64,000 nt of DNA from Arthrobacter sp. M4 (GCF_020251205.1 NZ_JAIWYX010000009.1:62001-126000), one strand, 5' to 3'; counted from the stretch's first letter, positions 18,166 through 26,524 are shown. Numbers and translations are program-made. Notes: generated from the sequence alone by a model not told the origin.

Positions 18166-18327
18166 GCCTCCATCATGCCCCACACCCCTGACAGAAAGAC
18201 GGGGGCCAGCGATGAAGATGGAAACTACCTGCCAGGTGACGCGCAGAATTCCCGACGACTACGGAGCCGCCCGGATGCCCAGCGCACCAGAGATGGCCTC
18301 CGCCGTCGTAAATCGATGTGCAGCCGC

Positions 18328-18945
18328 CTATGCTGCCTGGAATGTGCCGATCGTCAGCAGCTCAACGTTCGAGTTGCTGCACGCCACCATTTCCTGGGAG
18401 ATGAACAGGGAGGCGGTGTCCTCGGGCGGGTAGACGCGGAATCCCTTGGCTGGCGACATGGTGCATTCGGGGATGTTCCCGGGCTGGACGTAACGGAGCG
18501 TGGCCTTGCCCGAATGCCCCGGAGCGAGCACCAGTCCTACTGCCGGTACGGAGTCGTCGCGCCTTGCTGGCATGCCGATGGGATTGCCATCAGGGGTGTT
18601 GGTGAACGACAACCCCGGATAGCCCTTGAGCAGGCAATTTGCCGACCCGGAATTAGTCAGTACCAATTTCATGTACACGCTTCCGGCCGCGCCGCCGCCT
18701 TGATCGGGCTGGACGCTGGCCTGGAGTTGCGCGGACTTGCACAACCCTGGCTCGGCCTGTGGGCTGGACGCCGGTGGCGATGCCGGCGTTCCAGACGGCG
18801 TGGACGGTGAAGGCGTTGCCGATGGCGGAGTGGAGCTTTGCGTGGTGGACGGGCTGGTGTTACCGGACGGAGCACTTTGCCCCGAGCACGCCGCCAGCAT
18901 CATGACGGCCGCGGCCGTCGACGTGAACAACAGGACGTTCTTCAT
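18328..18945 (-). CDS. DUF4232 domain lipoprotein
   Basis: A secreted, lipid-anchored protein of about 205 residues. The signal peptide ends in a lipobox MLAAC with Cys20, so it should be acylated and held on the outer face of the membrane. A 45-residue Ser/Thr/Pro-rich linker then leads to a DUF4232 domain, with SVYMKLVLTNSGSANCLLKGYPG and the closing C-SNSNVELLTIGTF; two Cys pairs probably form disulfides. Function of DUF4232 is unknown. ATG 18945 has GAGG 9 nt upstream; ATG 18960 would add five residues. A 13-bp palindrome sits upstream. Confidence 0.85.
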   Translation of the reverse strand: MKNVLLFTSTAAAVMMLAACSGQSAPSGNTSPSTTQSSTPPSATPSPSTPSGTPASPPASSPQAEPGLCKSAQLQASVQPDQGGGAAGSVYMKLVLTNSGSANCLLKGYPGLSFTNTPDGNPIGMPARRDDSVPAVGLVLAPGHSGKATLRYVQPGNIPECTMSPAKGFRVYPPEDTASLFISQEMVACSNSNVELLTIGTFQAA

Positions 18946-18982
18946 GCGCTGAGACCTCATGCCATTACCCTTGCCTCAGCAA

Positions 18983-18995
18983 TTGACTCAGTCAA
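18983..18995. promoter_or_regulatory. 13-bp palindrome upstream of DUF4232 gene
   Basis: TTGACTCAGTCAA is a perfect odd palindrome and offers TTGACT as a -35 on the minus strand. It lies 38 nt ahead of the DUF4232 start, a position consistent with an operator overlapping the promoter. The cognate regulator is unknown. Confidence 0.4.
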
Positions 18996-19016
18996 CTAAA
19001 CACGGGTGAACACGCG

Positions 19017-19055
19017 GACATGACGCCCGGATTGTAATCATCCGGGCGTCATGTC
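19017..19055 (-). terminator. Strong hairpin after ycnI-like gene
   Basis: GACATGACGCCCGGA (19017-19031) pairs perfectly with TCCGGGCGTCATGTC (19041-19055) around a 9-nt loop. It lies 17 nt downstream of the YcnI stop. The U-tract is weak, but the 15-bp stem fits a terminator for the four-gene run. Confidence 0.7.
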
Positions 19056-19072
19056 GCTGGGGTTCGAGACGG

Positions 19073-19867
19073 TTATGAGTCTTGGCCTGTACCGGATTTC
19101 TGTCCTGCATTAGAGGACTGTGACGCGCCGGCCGGCTGCGTCGAGCGTGCGCGCCGGAACAGCGCAAGCCCGCCCAAGCCCAATCCTGCGACGCCAGCTA
19201 TGAGTCCAATCCAGCTGCGGGCCTCAGCTCCGCTGGAGGACACCGATGACGCCTGCTCAGTCCCGGAATGCACGGTGGCACCGCTGTTAGTTGCTCCATG
19301 CCCTTCGCCCGCCTCGGACGCCGCCGCGGTGACCGCCACTGATGGAGCAGGCGCCTTCAGCGAGTGCGGGTCCTGCCCTTCCTTCGGGATTTCGCTCCAG
19401 TCGGTCTGTCCCTGCTGGCAGCTCTGGAGTGTAGGGAAGTACAGCGTCTTGCCCGCTGCGTCCGGGAGCTTGACTGACAGCACGAAAGTGTCCCGCAGAT
19501 GGGGGTCCAACGGTGCTTTGGCGGTATAGACGATCTGGCTGGTGCGCTTGGTGATCGACGTCCCGTCCGCGAGCTTTTTGGGTTCTGGGAGCGTCTGAAC
19601 CAATTTCTCCACCGTCCAGTTGGAGTTGACCGTGGGAGTGGCGTCAGCGAGTTCCTCGGGGAGGGAGATGGCCACTTTGGTGGTGGCTGAATTGTCACAG
19701 CCATGGGGTATACCGAACGTGAGCAGGGCGTACGAGCCTGCCGAGGTCTTGTCCGGGTTGACCGAAACGTGGGCTGAGGCTGCCGGAATCCCTGCGAGGA
19801 GAAGTGCGGCGGTTCCAGTAACCGCGCCTCCGGCAGTCAGGGCACGGCGAAGGAAGGTGTTTTTCAT
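19073..19867 (-). CDS. YcnI-like (DUF1775) copper-associated protein
   Basis: A 264-residue envelope protein. A signal peptide (residues 1-32, basic MKNTFLRR then a hydrophobic core ending ASA) precedes His33, the N-terminal residue of the mature chain, which in YcnI proteins serves as the copper ligand. The DUF1775 domain covers residues 33-170 (SYALLTFGIPHGCDNSATTK, SNWTV, YFPTLQSCQQG). A Ser/Thr linker, one transmembrane helix (about 218-238) and a basic end anchor the C-terminus. The long antisense-like extension to 20023 has no ribosome site. It is last in a co-directional run with a membrane protein and a molybdoenzyme. Confidence 0.9.
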   Translation of the reverse strand: MKNTFLRRALTAGGAVTGTAALLLAGIPAASAHVSVNPDKTSAGSYALLTFGIPHGCDNSATTKVAISLPEELADATPTVNSNWTVEKLVQTLPEPKKLADGTSITKRTSQIVYTAKAPLDPHLRDTFVLSVKLPDAAGKTLYFPTLQSCQQGQTDWSEIPKEGQDPHSLKAPAPSVAVTAAASEAGEGHGATNSGATVHSGTEQASSVSSSGAEARSWIGLIAGVAGLGLGGLALFRRARSTQPAGASQSSNAGQKSGTGQDS

Positions 19868-19962
19868 GATTGCTTGGCCTTTCAGCAGGCGCGCCTCAGC
19901 GCGCCATAAGAGTTTTGGGCGTGGCCCGCCACCATGAGGAAAAGTTTCAGTGACGGGCGGTG

Positions 19963-20700
19963 TCAGGAAAATACGACGACGGCGGGCGGGCCTCGTCGCG
20001 AGTCTTGCCTGAGGTTTCGCCACGGCTGAAAAGCCGCTGATTGGGGCTCAAGGTGGTTCCCGCGCGGGCCTAGGGGGCCGAGCGTGCGTACAGCTGGGAG
20101 CTCAACTAGCGGCTTGAGCCAAGCCATGAGCTGCCACAGGGCATCTTCACCCTTTGTGAGCAGCAGCGCAGTGGCGACCGTCGCTAGCGCGTGGCAGGCA
20201 AGCATTGCCAGGGACATTGCTGAACCGAGGCTGTGTAGGTGCGTTCCGGCGTCGAGCATGGAACTATCGCTCGCCCCGGAACCGGCACCTAAGCTGATAA
20301 CCGGCCATGGCGGCACGCCGTGGTGAGGCAGGAATGCGGAAGCGCCTGCCGGGCCGCCGATGCTTCCGGAACCGGCCATGCCTCCAACATCGGGGGAGCC
20401 GCCGAAAGCAGTGAAGGCCTCGTGGAGGGCAAGCTGGCCAGCACCAAGCAGGGCAGCCATTGCCGGGAACGTTAGCCTGACGCGGGTCGCAAGAGATACC
20501 GCCAAGCTGGAGAGGGCCAGAATGGCCAACAGGATCGGGAGGACCGGCAGCGTGCCACCACCGACAACGTGGGCTCCAGCGGCCAAGCTTACGGTGGCGG
20601 CTGCCGCTGCACAGGCTCGGAGCGTCCTGGCAGGGCGTTGGCTGGCATGGGTGCCCGGAAGAAAGGCTCGTTGAGGGGAAGCAGCATGCGGTGGGCGCAC
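19963..20700 (-). CDS. Integral membrane protein upstream of ycnI
   Basis: A 245-residue membrane protein with several hydrophobic helices (about residues 35-65, 70-90, 140-165). Histidines are clustered in and near the loops (FLPHHGV, GTHLHSLG, ACHALA), and a short tail is rich in Arg. No named family was recognised. The position directly before a YcnI protein, and the histidines, suggest a role in copper handling; that is inference. GTG 20700 is chosen because GAGGGGAGG lies 4-5 nt ahead; the TTG at 20763 has no ribosome site. Confidence 0.7.
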   Translation of the reverse strand: MRPPHAASPQRAFLPGTHASQRPARTLRACAAAAATVSLAAGAHVVGGGTLPVLPILLAILALSSLAVSLATRVRLTFPAMAALLGAGQLALHEAFTAFGGSPDVGGMAGSGSIGGPAGASAFLPHHGVPPWPVISLGAGSGASDSSMLDAGTHLHSLGSAMSLAMLACHALATVATALLLTKGEDALWQLMAWLKPLVELPAVRTLGPLGPRGNHLEPQSAAFQPWRNLRQDSRRGPPAVVVFS

Positions 20701-20822
20701 GTGTCCTCCCCTCGATACTGGTCTGGAGACCTTCGCCGAACTACTGGCGGCTGGCCTCCCCAATTCTATCTGGATTCGCAGCCCGCCCGCTGTCGGATGG
20801 CTCCCGCTTCAGGGGATCCGAT

Positions 20823-21929
20823 TTAGCCGTGTTTTCCTTCGGTCACCGAGACGCTCAGTTCCTGGACGGCATTGTTGGCCATTCCCTGGTAGTTCCATTC
20901 AGATTGCAAGGGCTGTGTGTTGCCCTCAACGTCGGTGGCCCGGCAGGAGAGGACGTGGTTGCCTGGTGCTGCGACCCACGTGAATGACCATCCGCGCCAA
21001 GCGAAGTGGCCTGCTTCCGGGTCGAGGTGGGCGTCGGCCCATTTCCCGTCGACGCAGACCTCAACACGACTAATGGCGTTCTTTCCCGCCCACGCACGGC
21101 CCTGAAGCAGCACTGGTCCGGCATCCAGCACCCTGTCGCGGGTCATGAAGTCGGGGATTCCGGGCGGCACCATCAAAGCACGGGGCCGGATGTGCTTGAC
21201 GGGTTCTCCCTGCTCGGACGGCTCCTGGACGAAGTGGTAGGCAACTGCCTGCTGGTAGCCGTCGAAAGTGTGGTCAATCGCCTCGATGGACTGGAGCCAT
21301 TTCACGCTCGTCATGCCATACCAGCCTGGGACCAAAAGCCGCAGCGGATGGCCATGTTGTGGCGGGAGCGGCTGACCGTTGATCTCATAGGCGAACAGGA
21401 CGTCGTCGGACATTGCATCTGCAATGGTGAGGCTGCGTGCGTAGGCGTGTTCAGAACCTCCCTGAAGCCCGCGGTCCGCACCTGTGAAGACCAGTTCCAC
21501 GGCTTCCGGGGCCAAGCCGACTTCACGGAGGATTGGCGCAAGCGGGGTTCCGGTCCATTCGGCCGTTCCCACCGCCCCTTGATCCCAGGGTTGGCTAATT
21601 GGCCGAGGGTCCATTCTGGAGCGGCCGTTGCCGGCGCATTCCATGGTGACCGGCAGAGTGCGGCGTTCACGGTGCTGCAATTCTGCCAGCGTGAACTCGT
21701 GGGGATGGTCCACTAGCCCGCCGATTCGCAGGCGCCATGCTGTGGGGTCGATCAAGGGGATGTCGAAGTGGATGAGGAGATAGTGCATGCCCACTGGTGT
21801 AATAGGCCAGCGGAGCATTTCCAGGGGCATCGCGTGGTTGCGCGAAGCCAGCTGAAGCTCCTCCCGGGTAATCGGGCCGGACGTAGGAACCATCGCTGCG
21901 GCGGATTGGCCGTTGGTGTCGACGCTCAT
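20823..21929 (-). CDS. Sulfite oxidase-type molybdopterin oxidoreductase
   Basis: A 368-residue molybdenum enzyme of the sulfite oxidase family. The molybdopterin domain is in the first 230 residues. Cys98 in TMECAGNGRSRM is the thiolate ligand to Mo, equivalent to the Cys of the C-AGNRR motif. The Mo-co dimerisation domain follows (KNAISRVEVCVDGKWADAHL, FAWRGWSFTW, ending TQPLQSEWNYQGMANN). There is no signal peptide and no heme domain, so it should be cytoplasmic with an unknown electron acceptor. The ATG directly abuts GGGAGG, too close for an ideal ribosome site. Forms a run with the SRPBCC gene 38 nt upstream. Confidence 0.9.
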   Translation of the reverse strand: MSVDTNGQSAAAMVPTSGPITREELQLASRNHAMPLEMLRWPITPVGMHYLLIHFDIPLIDPTAWRLRIGGLVDHPHEFTLAELQHRERRTLPVTMECAGNGRSRMDPRPISQPWDQGAVGTAEWTGTPLAPILREVGLAPEAVELVFTGADRGLQGGSEHAYARSLTIADAMSDDVLFAYEINGQPLPPQHGHPLRLLVPGWYGMTSVKWLQSIEAIDHTFDGYQQAVAYHFVQEPSEQGEPVKHIRPRALMVPPGIPDFMTRDRVLDAGPVLLQGRAWAGKNAISRVEVCVDGKWADAHLDPEAGHFAWRGWSFTWVAAPGNHVLSCRATDVEGNTQPLQSEWNYQGMANNAVQELSVSVTEGKHG

Positions 21930-21967
21930 CCTCCCAGTGTGGACCTGCTGGCCACGGGTGTCAGGTG

Positions 21968-22570
21968 CTATTTGGAAAGCCGCTCCATCAGCCCGGTAAG
22001 TCGCGTGAAGGTTGGTCCTGGGGGAGCGGGGATGGTCCACGGTTCCGTGGCGTGTCGCCGACGCCGAAGTTCCAGGGCCAGGCTCTCGCCGCCGCGGGCC
22101 ATTGCCCAATGGTGGTTAGCTGAGAAGATGGGTCGGAATAGCCAGCTCAGGCGGCGGATGAGCGGTTTGGAAGCGCTGACCTTCCAGTCACAGGTGACCA
22201 CAACTTCGGGACCATCCTGTTCCAGGGTCCACCGAGCCGTTCCGGTCAGGTCTCCATGCGCGGCTGCAGACCATCCCTGCTCCGTGATGGGCTCTGAATG
22301 CGTCAGCGTCCAGCGAAGCGTGTAGGGGAGCCACCCCGTGGTGTAGAGCGCAAACGAATTGCCCACGCCACCAGGATTGCCACTGGTTAGGGTTTCCACG
22401 CCCAAGTACACCGAAGGCCACCAACGCGGAAGGGCTGCCGCGTCTCCTAATACCTCGGCAACCTCGGCGGTGGTCCCGGCAACTCGCCATACGGTGCGGA
22501 ACTCGTAGTCGGTGCTTTTGCGGCCGCTTTTGGCCGCGTTCTTACCCTGTGGTTTTCCGGTGTCGCTCAT
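21968..22570 (-). CDS. SRPBCC family (polyketide cyclase-like) protein
   Basis: A 200-residue soluble protein with a SRPBCC ligand-binding fold: YEFRTVWRVAGTTAEVAEVL opens the domain, and WWPSVYLGVETL and the FALYTTGWLPYTLRW strand follow. The first 22 residues are a charged, disordered leader. ATG 22570 has GGAGG 7 nt ahead; the GTG just upstream is too close to it. Probably first gene of a run leading into the molybdoenzyme; whether they share a substrate is unknown. Confidence 0.78.
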   Translation of the reverse strand: MSDTGKPQGKNAAKSGRKSTDYEFRTVWRVAGTTAEVAEVLGDAAALPRWWPSVYLGVETLTSGNPGGVGNSFALYTTGWLPYTLRWTLTHSEPITEQGWSAAAHGDLTGTARWTLEQDGPEVVVTCDWKVSASKPLIRRLSWLFRPIFSANHHWAMARGGESLALELRRRRHATEPWTIPAPPGPTFTRLTGLMERLSK

Positions 22571-22806
22571 GGTCACACCTCCGTCTGGGATGCCTGCGTG
22601 CCCAATGTATCGCTCAGGCGCTCATGCGCCACAGCATTCCTTCCCGGTTACTTTTTTCGCCTCTGCCTTGGAGACCCGCAGAATCCGGCGTGTTGCGGGA
22701 ACACGCCGAGCTTAGGAAATGCCGCGTTTCAGTAACTGGGGAGGAACGCATGGCCGATTCGGCGAGTCGTGAAACATGAACCGCCCACAATCTCTCTCGG
22801 AACTTC
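22571..22806. other. Intergenic, no supported gene
   Basis: No convincing gene. A nine-codon ORF at 22750-22779 (MADSASRET) has an excellent GGGGAGGAACGC ribosome site. It may be the orphaned start of a deleted gene, since a possible permease C-terminus lies 170 nt further on. No hairpin with U-tract was recognised. Confidence 0.35.
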
Positions 22807-22834
22807 TTGCATTGTGAGCTGCAATCCATATTAT
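22807..22834 (+). promoter_or_regulatory. Promoter with operator-like dyad for the CoA-transferase operon
   Basis: TTGCAT (22807-22812) and TATTAT (22829-22834) with a 16-bp spacer form a good -35/-10 pair. TTGCA ... TGCAA (22807-22824) is an inverted repeat across it. It could be the target of the IclR regulator encoded at 25665-26462. The transcript would have a leader of about 240 nt before the TTG start at 23086. Confidence 0.5.
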
Positions 22835-22949
22835 GAGATGAGTCTTGTGGCGCCCATCACGGTTAAACCGTCCCTTCGCCGACGAAGGCACGCCACGATC
22901 GGCCGGCGCGGGTTCCCCTTCACGGTGCACGTCACAAGCAATACGCTCT

Positions 22950-23059
22950 GGCTGCTGCAGTGTCTGTTGGAGGCAAAGTGTGAGGGGTGCGTTGAAATCG
23001 GTGAGGCTGGCGTTTCGGTGGCGTCCGTCGTCGCGATCCTGCTGAGCCTGCTGTTCTGA
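22950..23059 (+). pseudogene. Possible C-terminal remnant of an NCS2-type permease
   Basis: The in-frame end reads GVSVASVVAILLSLLF and a TGA. It resembles the last membrane helix of uracil/xanthine permeases (G-x-x-x-x-x-VAI-x-LNLLF) and uses GC-rich third positions. Upstream of it the frame is Arg/Cys-rich and not permease-like. With the orphan start at 22750 this could be a permease gene with its middle deleted. The similarity is short and judged by eye, so the call is weak. Confidence 0.25.
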
Positions 23060-23085
23060 TCCCGCAAGAAGACAAAGGAAAACAA

Positions 23086-24456
23086 TTGACACAGACACGC
23101 ATCGCACCGCTGGAAGGCGTCCGCGTCCTGGAGTTAGGCAATTACATTGCGGCCCCGACGGCGGGCAGGCTGCTGGCCGACTTTGGCGCCGAGGTCATCA
23201 AAGTTGAGCGGCCCGGCACCGGCGACGAACTCCGGAACTGGCGGCTCTACAAAGGCGACACGTCCATGCTCTACCGGACCCTCAACCGCAACAAGAAGTC
23301 TGTTGTGCTGGACCTTCGCACAGAGTCTGGACGGGCTGCTGTGCTGGAGCTGATCGCCAAATCGGACATCCTGCTGGAGAACTTCCGCCCGGGAACCTTG
23401 GAGAAATGGGGCCTGGGTCCGGACGTACTGAATGAAGCCAATCCGGAGTTGATCATCACTCGGATCTCGGCTTTCGGACAGACCGGTCCTTTGTCAGAGC
23501 GGCCCGGTTTCGCTGCCGTGGCCGAGGCCTACGGTGGCTTCCGCAACCTGGTGGGCGACCCGGACCGGCCGCCTGTGCGCGTTGGTGTCTCCATCGGCGA
23601 TTCAATTGCCGGGCTTTATGCGGCGTTCGGTTCGATGATGAGCCTTTACCAGCGTGAGGCCCGACGCCGGATGGCCGGCTTGGGTGCCGACCGCAGAGTG
23701 GGTTACGACGCCGCCGCCACTGCGGGCGTACCGCTTTCCGAGCGGATTATTGACGTCGCGCTTAATGAGGCCATGTTCTCCATGATGGAATCCCTCATTC
23801 CCGATTATTCCGCCTATGGCATTGAGCGTGAAAGAACAGGTGGCCGGATGGAGGGAATTGCGCCGTCGAACGCATATTTCTGCAACGACGGCTCCAGCAT
23901 TGTGGTGGCAGGCAACGGCGACTCGATTTTTCAGCGCTACATGGAAACCATCGGACGCCCGGACCTTGGCTCCGACCCTGAGCTGCAGACAAATGCAGGC
24001 CGCTGGGCACGGCGTGAGGAACTGGATCAGGCCATCGGCGCATGGACGGGCACGTTGAGCGCGGCCGATGCGCTCGCCGCCCTGGATGCCGCCGGTGTGC
24101 CGGCCGGGCCCATCTACACCGCTGCGGATATCTGCCGCGATGCGCAGTACGCTTCCCGCAACATGATCCAGAGGTTCGATGTATCCACTGGGGAGGAGAC
24201 ATTGAACGACGTTGGCTTCCCGGGGATTGTCCCGGTGATAGGCGGCAGCTCACTGCCCATCAGGAACCTCGGCCCGGACCTCGGTGCCGACACGGAGGAT
24301 GTCCTGGGTGGTTTGCTCGGGATGGGCGCCAGCCAGATCGCGGCCGCGTCGGGGGAACGGGTTTCAGAACAGCCCACGGGGGCCGGGGAATCGGCAACGG
24401 GTGAGCCCATCGCCCCGAGCGCACGCCACGTGGGCAAGGAGGCACTGCAGGGATGA
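23086..24456 (+). CDS. CaiB/BaiF family CoA-transferase
   Basis: A 456-residue family III CoA-transferase that moves CoA between acyl groups. N-terminal VLELGNYIAAPTAGRLLADFGAEVIKVE and LENFRPGTLEKWGL are family hallmarks. The catalytic Asp is in SIGDSIAG near residue 172. The C-terminal 45 residues are an unstructured extension beyond normal length. The start is a TTG with AAAGGA 6 nt upstream, and no ATG fits the conserved N-terminus. The stop overlaps the next start (ATGA), so it is translationally coupled to an HMG-CoA-lyase-like gene. Together they would activate and cleave a branched 3-hydroxy acid. Confidence 0.92.
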   Translation: MTQTRIAPLEGVRVLELGNYIAAPTAGRLLADFGAEVIKVERPGTGDELRNWRLYKGDTSMLYRTLNRNKKSVVLDLRTESGRAAVLELIAKSDILLENFRPGTLEKWGLGPDVLNEANPELIITRISAFGQTGPLSERPGFAAVAEAYGGFRNLVGDPDRPPVRVGVSIGDSIAGLYAAFGSMMSLYQREARRRMAGLGADRRVGYDAAATAGVPLSERIIDVALNEAMFSMMESLIPDYSAYGIERERTGGRMEGIAPSNAYFCNDGSSIVVAGNGDSIFQRYMETIGRPDLGSDPELQTNAGRWARREELDQAIGAWTGTLSAADALAALDAAGVPAGPIYTAADICRDAQYASRNMIQRFDVSTGEETLNDVGFPGIVPVIGGSSLPIRNLGPDLGADTEDVLGGLLGMGASQIAAASGERVSEQPTGAGESATGEPIAPSARHVGKEALQG

Positions 24457-25463
24457 GCACCTTCACCTTCACCCCCACTGCTGAACTCAGGGACGTCACG
24501 CTCCGCGACGGACTGCAACTGACAGGCAAACTCCTCTCCACTGAACGCAAAGTGCAAACGGTTAGGGAGTTGCTCCGGCTGGGTGTTCCGGCGATCGAGC
24601 TCGGTTCCATGGCCAGACCGGACCTGGTGCCCACGATGGCGAACACGCTGGAAGTGGTCCAAGCTCTCACTCCCCAGGAACTCGAGAAATGCTGGATATG
24701 GGTTGCGACACCCGGGCATGTGGCCAAGGCCGCTGCAGCGGGGGCCCGGAATTTCCAGTACTGCTTCTCGGCGTCGGACTCCCACAATAGGGCGAACATC
24801 GGGCGCAGCACAGAGGACAGCCTGGCCGCGCTTCCGCAGGCCGTGGAGTATGCGCGGGATGTGAACGGCCAGATTCAGCTCTGCATCGCAACGTCCTTCA
24901 CCTGCCCCTTCGAAGGCCGGGTTCCCGAGGAGCGGGTGATCACCATCGCCAATGATCCCCGCGCCGAAGGCACCACGGATATCGTCATTTGCGACACTTT
25001 GGGCCAGGCCGTCCCCGCCCAGGTTTCCAGCCTCGTGGGCAGGGTCCGCGACGAAACGCCGTCGAGGCGCATTGTCTACCACGGGCACGACACCTGGGGA
25101 CTGGGCGTGGCCAACACGCTTTCCGCTATCCAAGCCGGCGCCACCCTGGTGGACGGTGCCTTGGGCGGTCTGGGCGGCTGCCCCTTCGCTCCCGGCGCCA
25201 GCGGAAACACGTCCAGCGAGGACATACTTTTTGCCACAAGGCCCAGTTGGCTGGAACCTGATACCTTCGCCCAACTGGTGGAATTGTCTGAGCAGTTGCT
25301 CGTGGAACTCGCCGAGCCAAATCGCTCCAAGGCAGCGCAAGGGGCGCGGTCCAAGGCGAAGGCGTTCGAATGGGTGATCAGCCCTGAGGCCGGCAAGGAT
25401 AGGCACCCGGCCGCGGCCGCCGTCGTCGGCTCCGCAACCCCGGCAACAGAAGGGGACCACTGA
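24453..25463 (+). CDS. Hydroxymethylglutaryl-CoA lyase-like enzyme
   Basis: A 336-residue TIM-barrel lyase of the HMGL/DRE family: RDVTLRDGLQ (residues 13-22) supplies the catalytic Arg-Asp, HGHDTWGL near 209 the two metal-binding His, and GGCPFAPGASGN near 240 the active-site Cys. It cleaves HMG-CoA to acetoacetate and acetyl-CoA, or a close analogue such as a citramalyl-type CoA. With the coupled CoA-transferase it probably degrades 3-hydroxy-3-methylglutarate (meglutol) or a related diacid. About 30 extra C-terminal residues are Ala/Pro-rich. The substrate choice is inference. Confidence 0.9.
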   Translation: MSTFTFTPTAELRDVTLRDGLQLTGKLLSTERKVQTVRELLRLGVPAIELGSMARPDLVPTMANTLEVVQALTPQELEKCWIWVATPGHVAKAAAAGARNFQYCFSASDSHNRANIGRSTEDSLAALPQAVEYARDVNGQIQLCIATSFTCPFEGRVPEERVITIANDPRAEGTTDIVICDTLGQAVPAQVSSLVGRVRDETPSRRIVYHGHDTWGLGVANTLSAIQAGATLVDGALGGLGGCPFAPGASGNTSSEDILFATRPSWLEPDTFAQLVELSEQLLVELAEPNRSKAAQGARSKAKAFEWVISPEAGKDRHPAAAAVVGSATPATEGDH

Positions 25464-25469
25464 ACGTGG

Positions 25470-25583
25470 AGTACCCGGAGCGGCATTATGGTCGGCAACA
25501 ACGCCGGGGTCCTGACCGATGCAACGGCGGACATCGCCATGCTGCTCATCCTCGGCTTTGCGCCCCGGGAGGCCTGGGCTTAA
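25470..25583 (+). pseudogene. Fragment of a D-2-hydroxyacid dehydrogenase
   Basis: Directly after the lyase, one frame reads GIMVGNNAGVLTDATADI and then MLLILGFAPREAWA before TAA (25581-25583). This matches the GI-x-V-x-N-TPGVLTDATAD-x-A-x-x-LIL-x-xAR block that leads into the NAD-binding domain of glyoxylate/hydroxypyruvate reductases. Everything before and after is missing, so it is a roughly 35-codon relic. It suggests that a dehydrogenase once belonged to this catabolic cluster, or marks an old recombination edge. Confidence 0.65.
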
Positions 25584-25664
25584 TTAGGGCAGACAGCCCC
25601 GCTAAGGCGGACAGCCTACGACGGCGACTGCGGCACCCACCGCCTGTCGTCGTCGTTTGGGGTC

Positions 25665-26462
25665 TTAAGACTTTCCCTCCCCGGGGAAGCGACCGCCCAC
25701 CAGACGGGTCATGTGCTCGGCCGCTTCGAGGAGCGTTTCCACCCATGCCTCGCACTGCTTTTGCGGCATGCGGAGCGTGGGGCCGCTGATGGTGACGGCG
25801 CCCAGGACGTTGGCGGAGGAGTCGAAGACCGGGGCGGAGAGGCCCGAGGCGCCGTCTTCGCGCTCGCCGACGGTGATTGCGAAGCCATCGGCGCGGGTCC
25901 TTTTGACGACATCCGCTAGATCTTCCGAGCTGGTGATGGTCGATTCAGTAATGGATTCCAAAGGATCCTGGAGCACAGCTTCGAGCAGTTCGGGGTCCCA
26001 GGCCAGCAATACGCGACCGGCTGAACCTGCGTGCAGCGGCATCACTTTGCCGATATGCATTTCCCGGCGAAGGGCATGACGGGTTTCGGCGATCGCAACG
26101 CACACTCGGAAGTGCTGCTCGGCTTTGAAGAAACAGGCCGTCTCGCCGGTGGTGTCCCTTAGTTCCTTGAGGAGGGGGCTAATGACGTCCAGTATTTCCA
26201 TGCCCCGGGTGGCAGGTGCAGCCCAATAAGCCATCCGGAGGCCAATTCGATACGCGTCGTCGTCGCGGTCCAGGAAGCCTTGGGATGTCAGATTGGTGAC
26301 CAGCCGCTGGACTGTGGAGGTAGGGAGACCTGTGGCTTCGCGAATATCGCCGAGGGTTAGGACCGGCTTACTGAGCGAGAATGCGTCGAGAATTGCCGTG
26401 ATTTTTCCGAGCACAAGGAGGGGATTGTTGGTGGACCTCGCGGAGGAATCGGCCGGCGGCAT
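25665..26462 (-). CDS. IclR family transcriptional regulator
   Basis: A 265-residue regulator: an IclR winged helix at residues 14-80 (ILDAFSLSKPVLTLGDIREATGL, then the TSTVQRLVTNL recognition helix) and an effector-binding GAF-like domain at 95-255 (MPLHAGSAGRVLLAW, DGFAITVGEREDGASGLSAPVF). It is convergent with the CoA-transferase/lyase pair, the usual layout for a pathway-specific IclR protein. The ligand would be an acid or CoA ester of that pathway; this is inference. ATG 26462 lacks a clear ribosome site. A weak hairpin with ACGAC/GTCGT arms at about 25617-25656 separates it from the lyase. Confidence 0.92.
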   Translation of the reverse strand: MPPADSSARSTNNPLLVLGKITAILDAFSLSKPVLTLGDIREATGLPTSTVQRLVTNLTSQGFLDRDDDAYRIGLRMAYWAAPATRGMEILDVISPLLKELRDTTGETACFFKAEQHFRVCVAIAETRHALRREMHIGKVMPLHAGSAGRVLLAWDPELLEAVLQDPLESITESTITSSEDLADVVKRTRADGFAITVGEREDGASGLSAPVFDSSANVLGAVTISGPTLRMPQKQCEAWVETLLEAAEHMTRLVGGRFPGEGKS

Positions 26463-26524
26463 AGGACAAGACTACTTATAGACTGCCGGTGTACGAGTCC
26501 AGCGATTCGACCTAGGAGAAGTAC

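Noticed and set aside
17309..18433. 374-codon plus-strand frame over the lhr start
   Set aside because: Ser/Arg-rich shadow antisense to the helicase core, extending into the spacer; no homologue recognised by eye.
19868..20023. N-terminal extension of the YcnI gene
   Set aside because: A proper signal peptide starts at 19867; the extension is Arg/Pro-rich and overlaps the preceding gene's end.
22712..23107. 131-codon minus-strand frame before the CoA-transferase
   Set aside because: Covers the promoter and a start region of another gene; no motif, and no good start.
24114..25460. 448-codon antisense frame over the lyase gene
   Set aside because: Lies opposite motifs of the HMG-CoA-lyase-like gene; shadow of high GC3.
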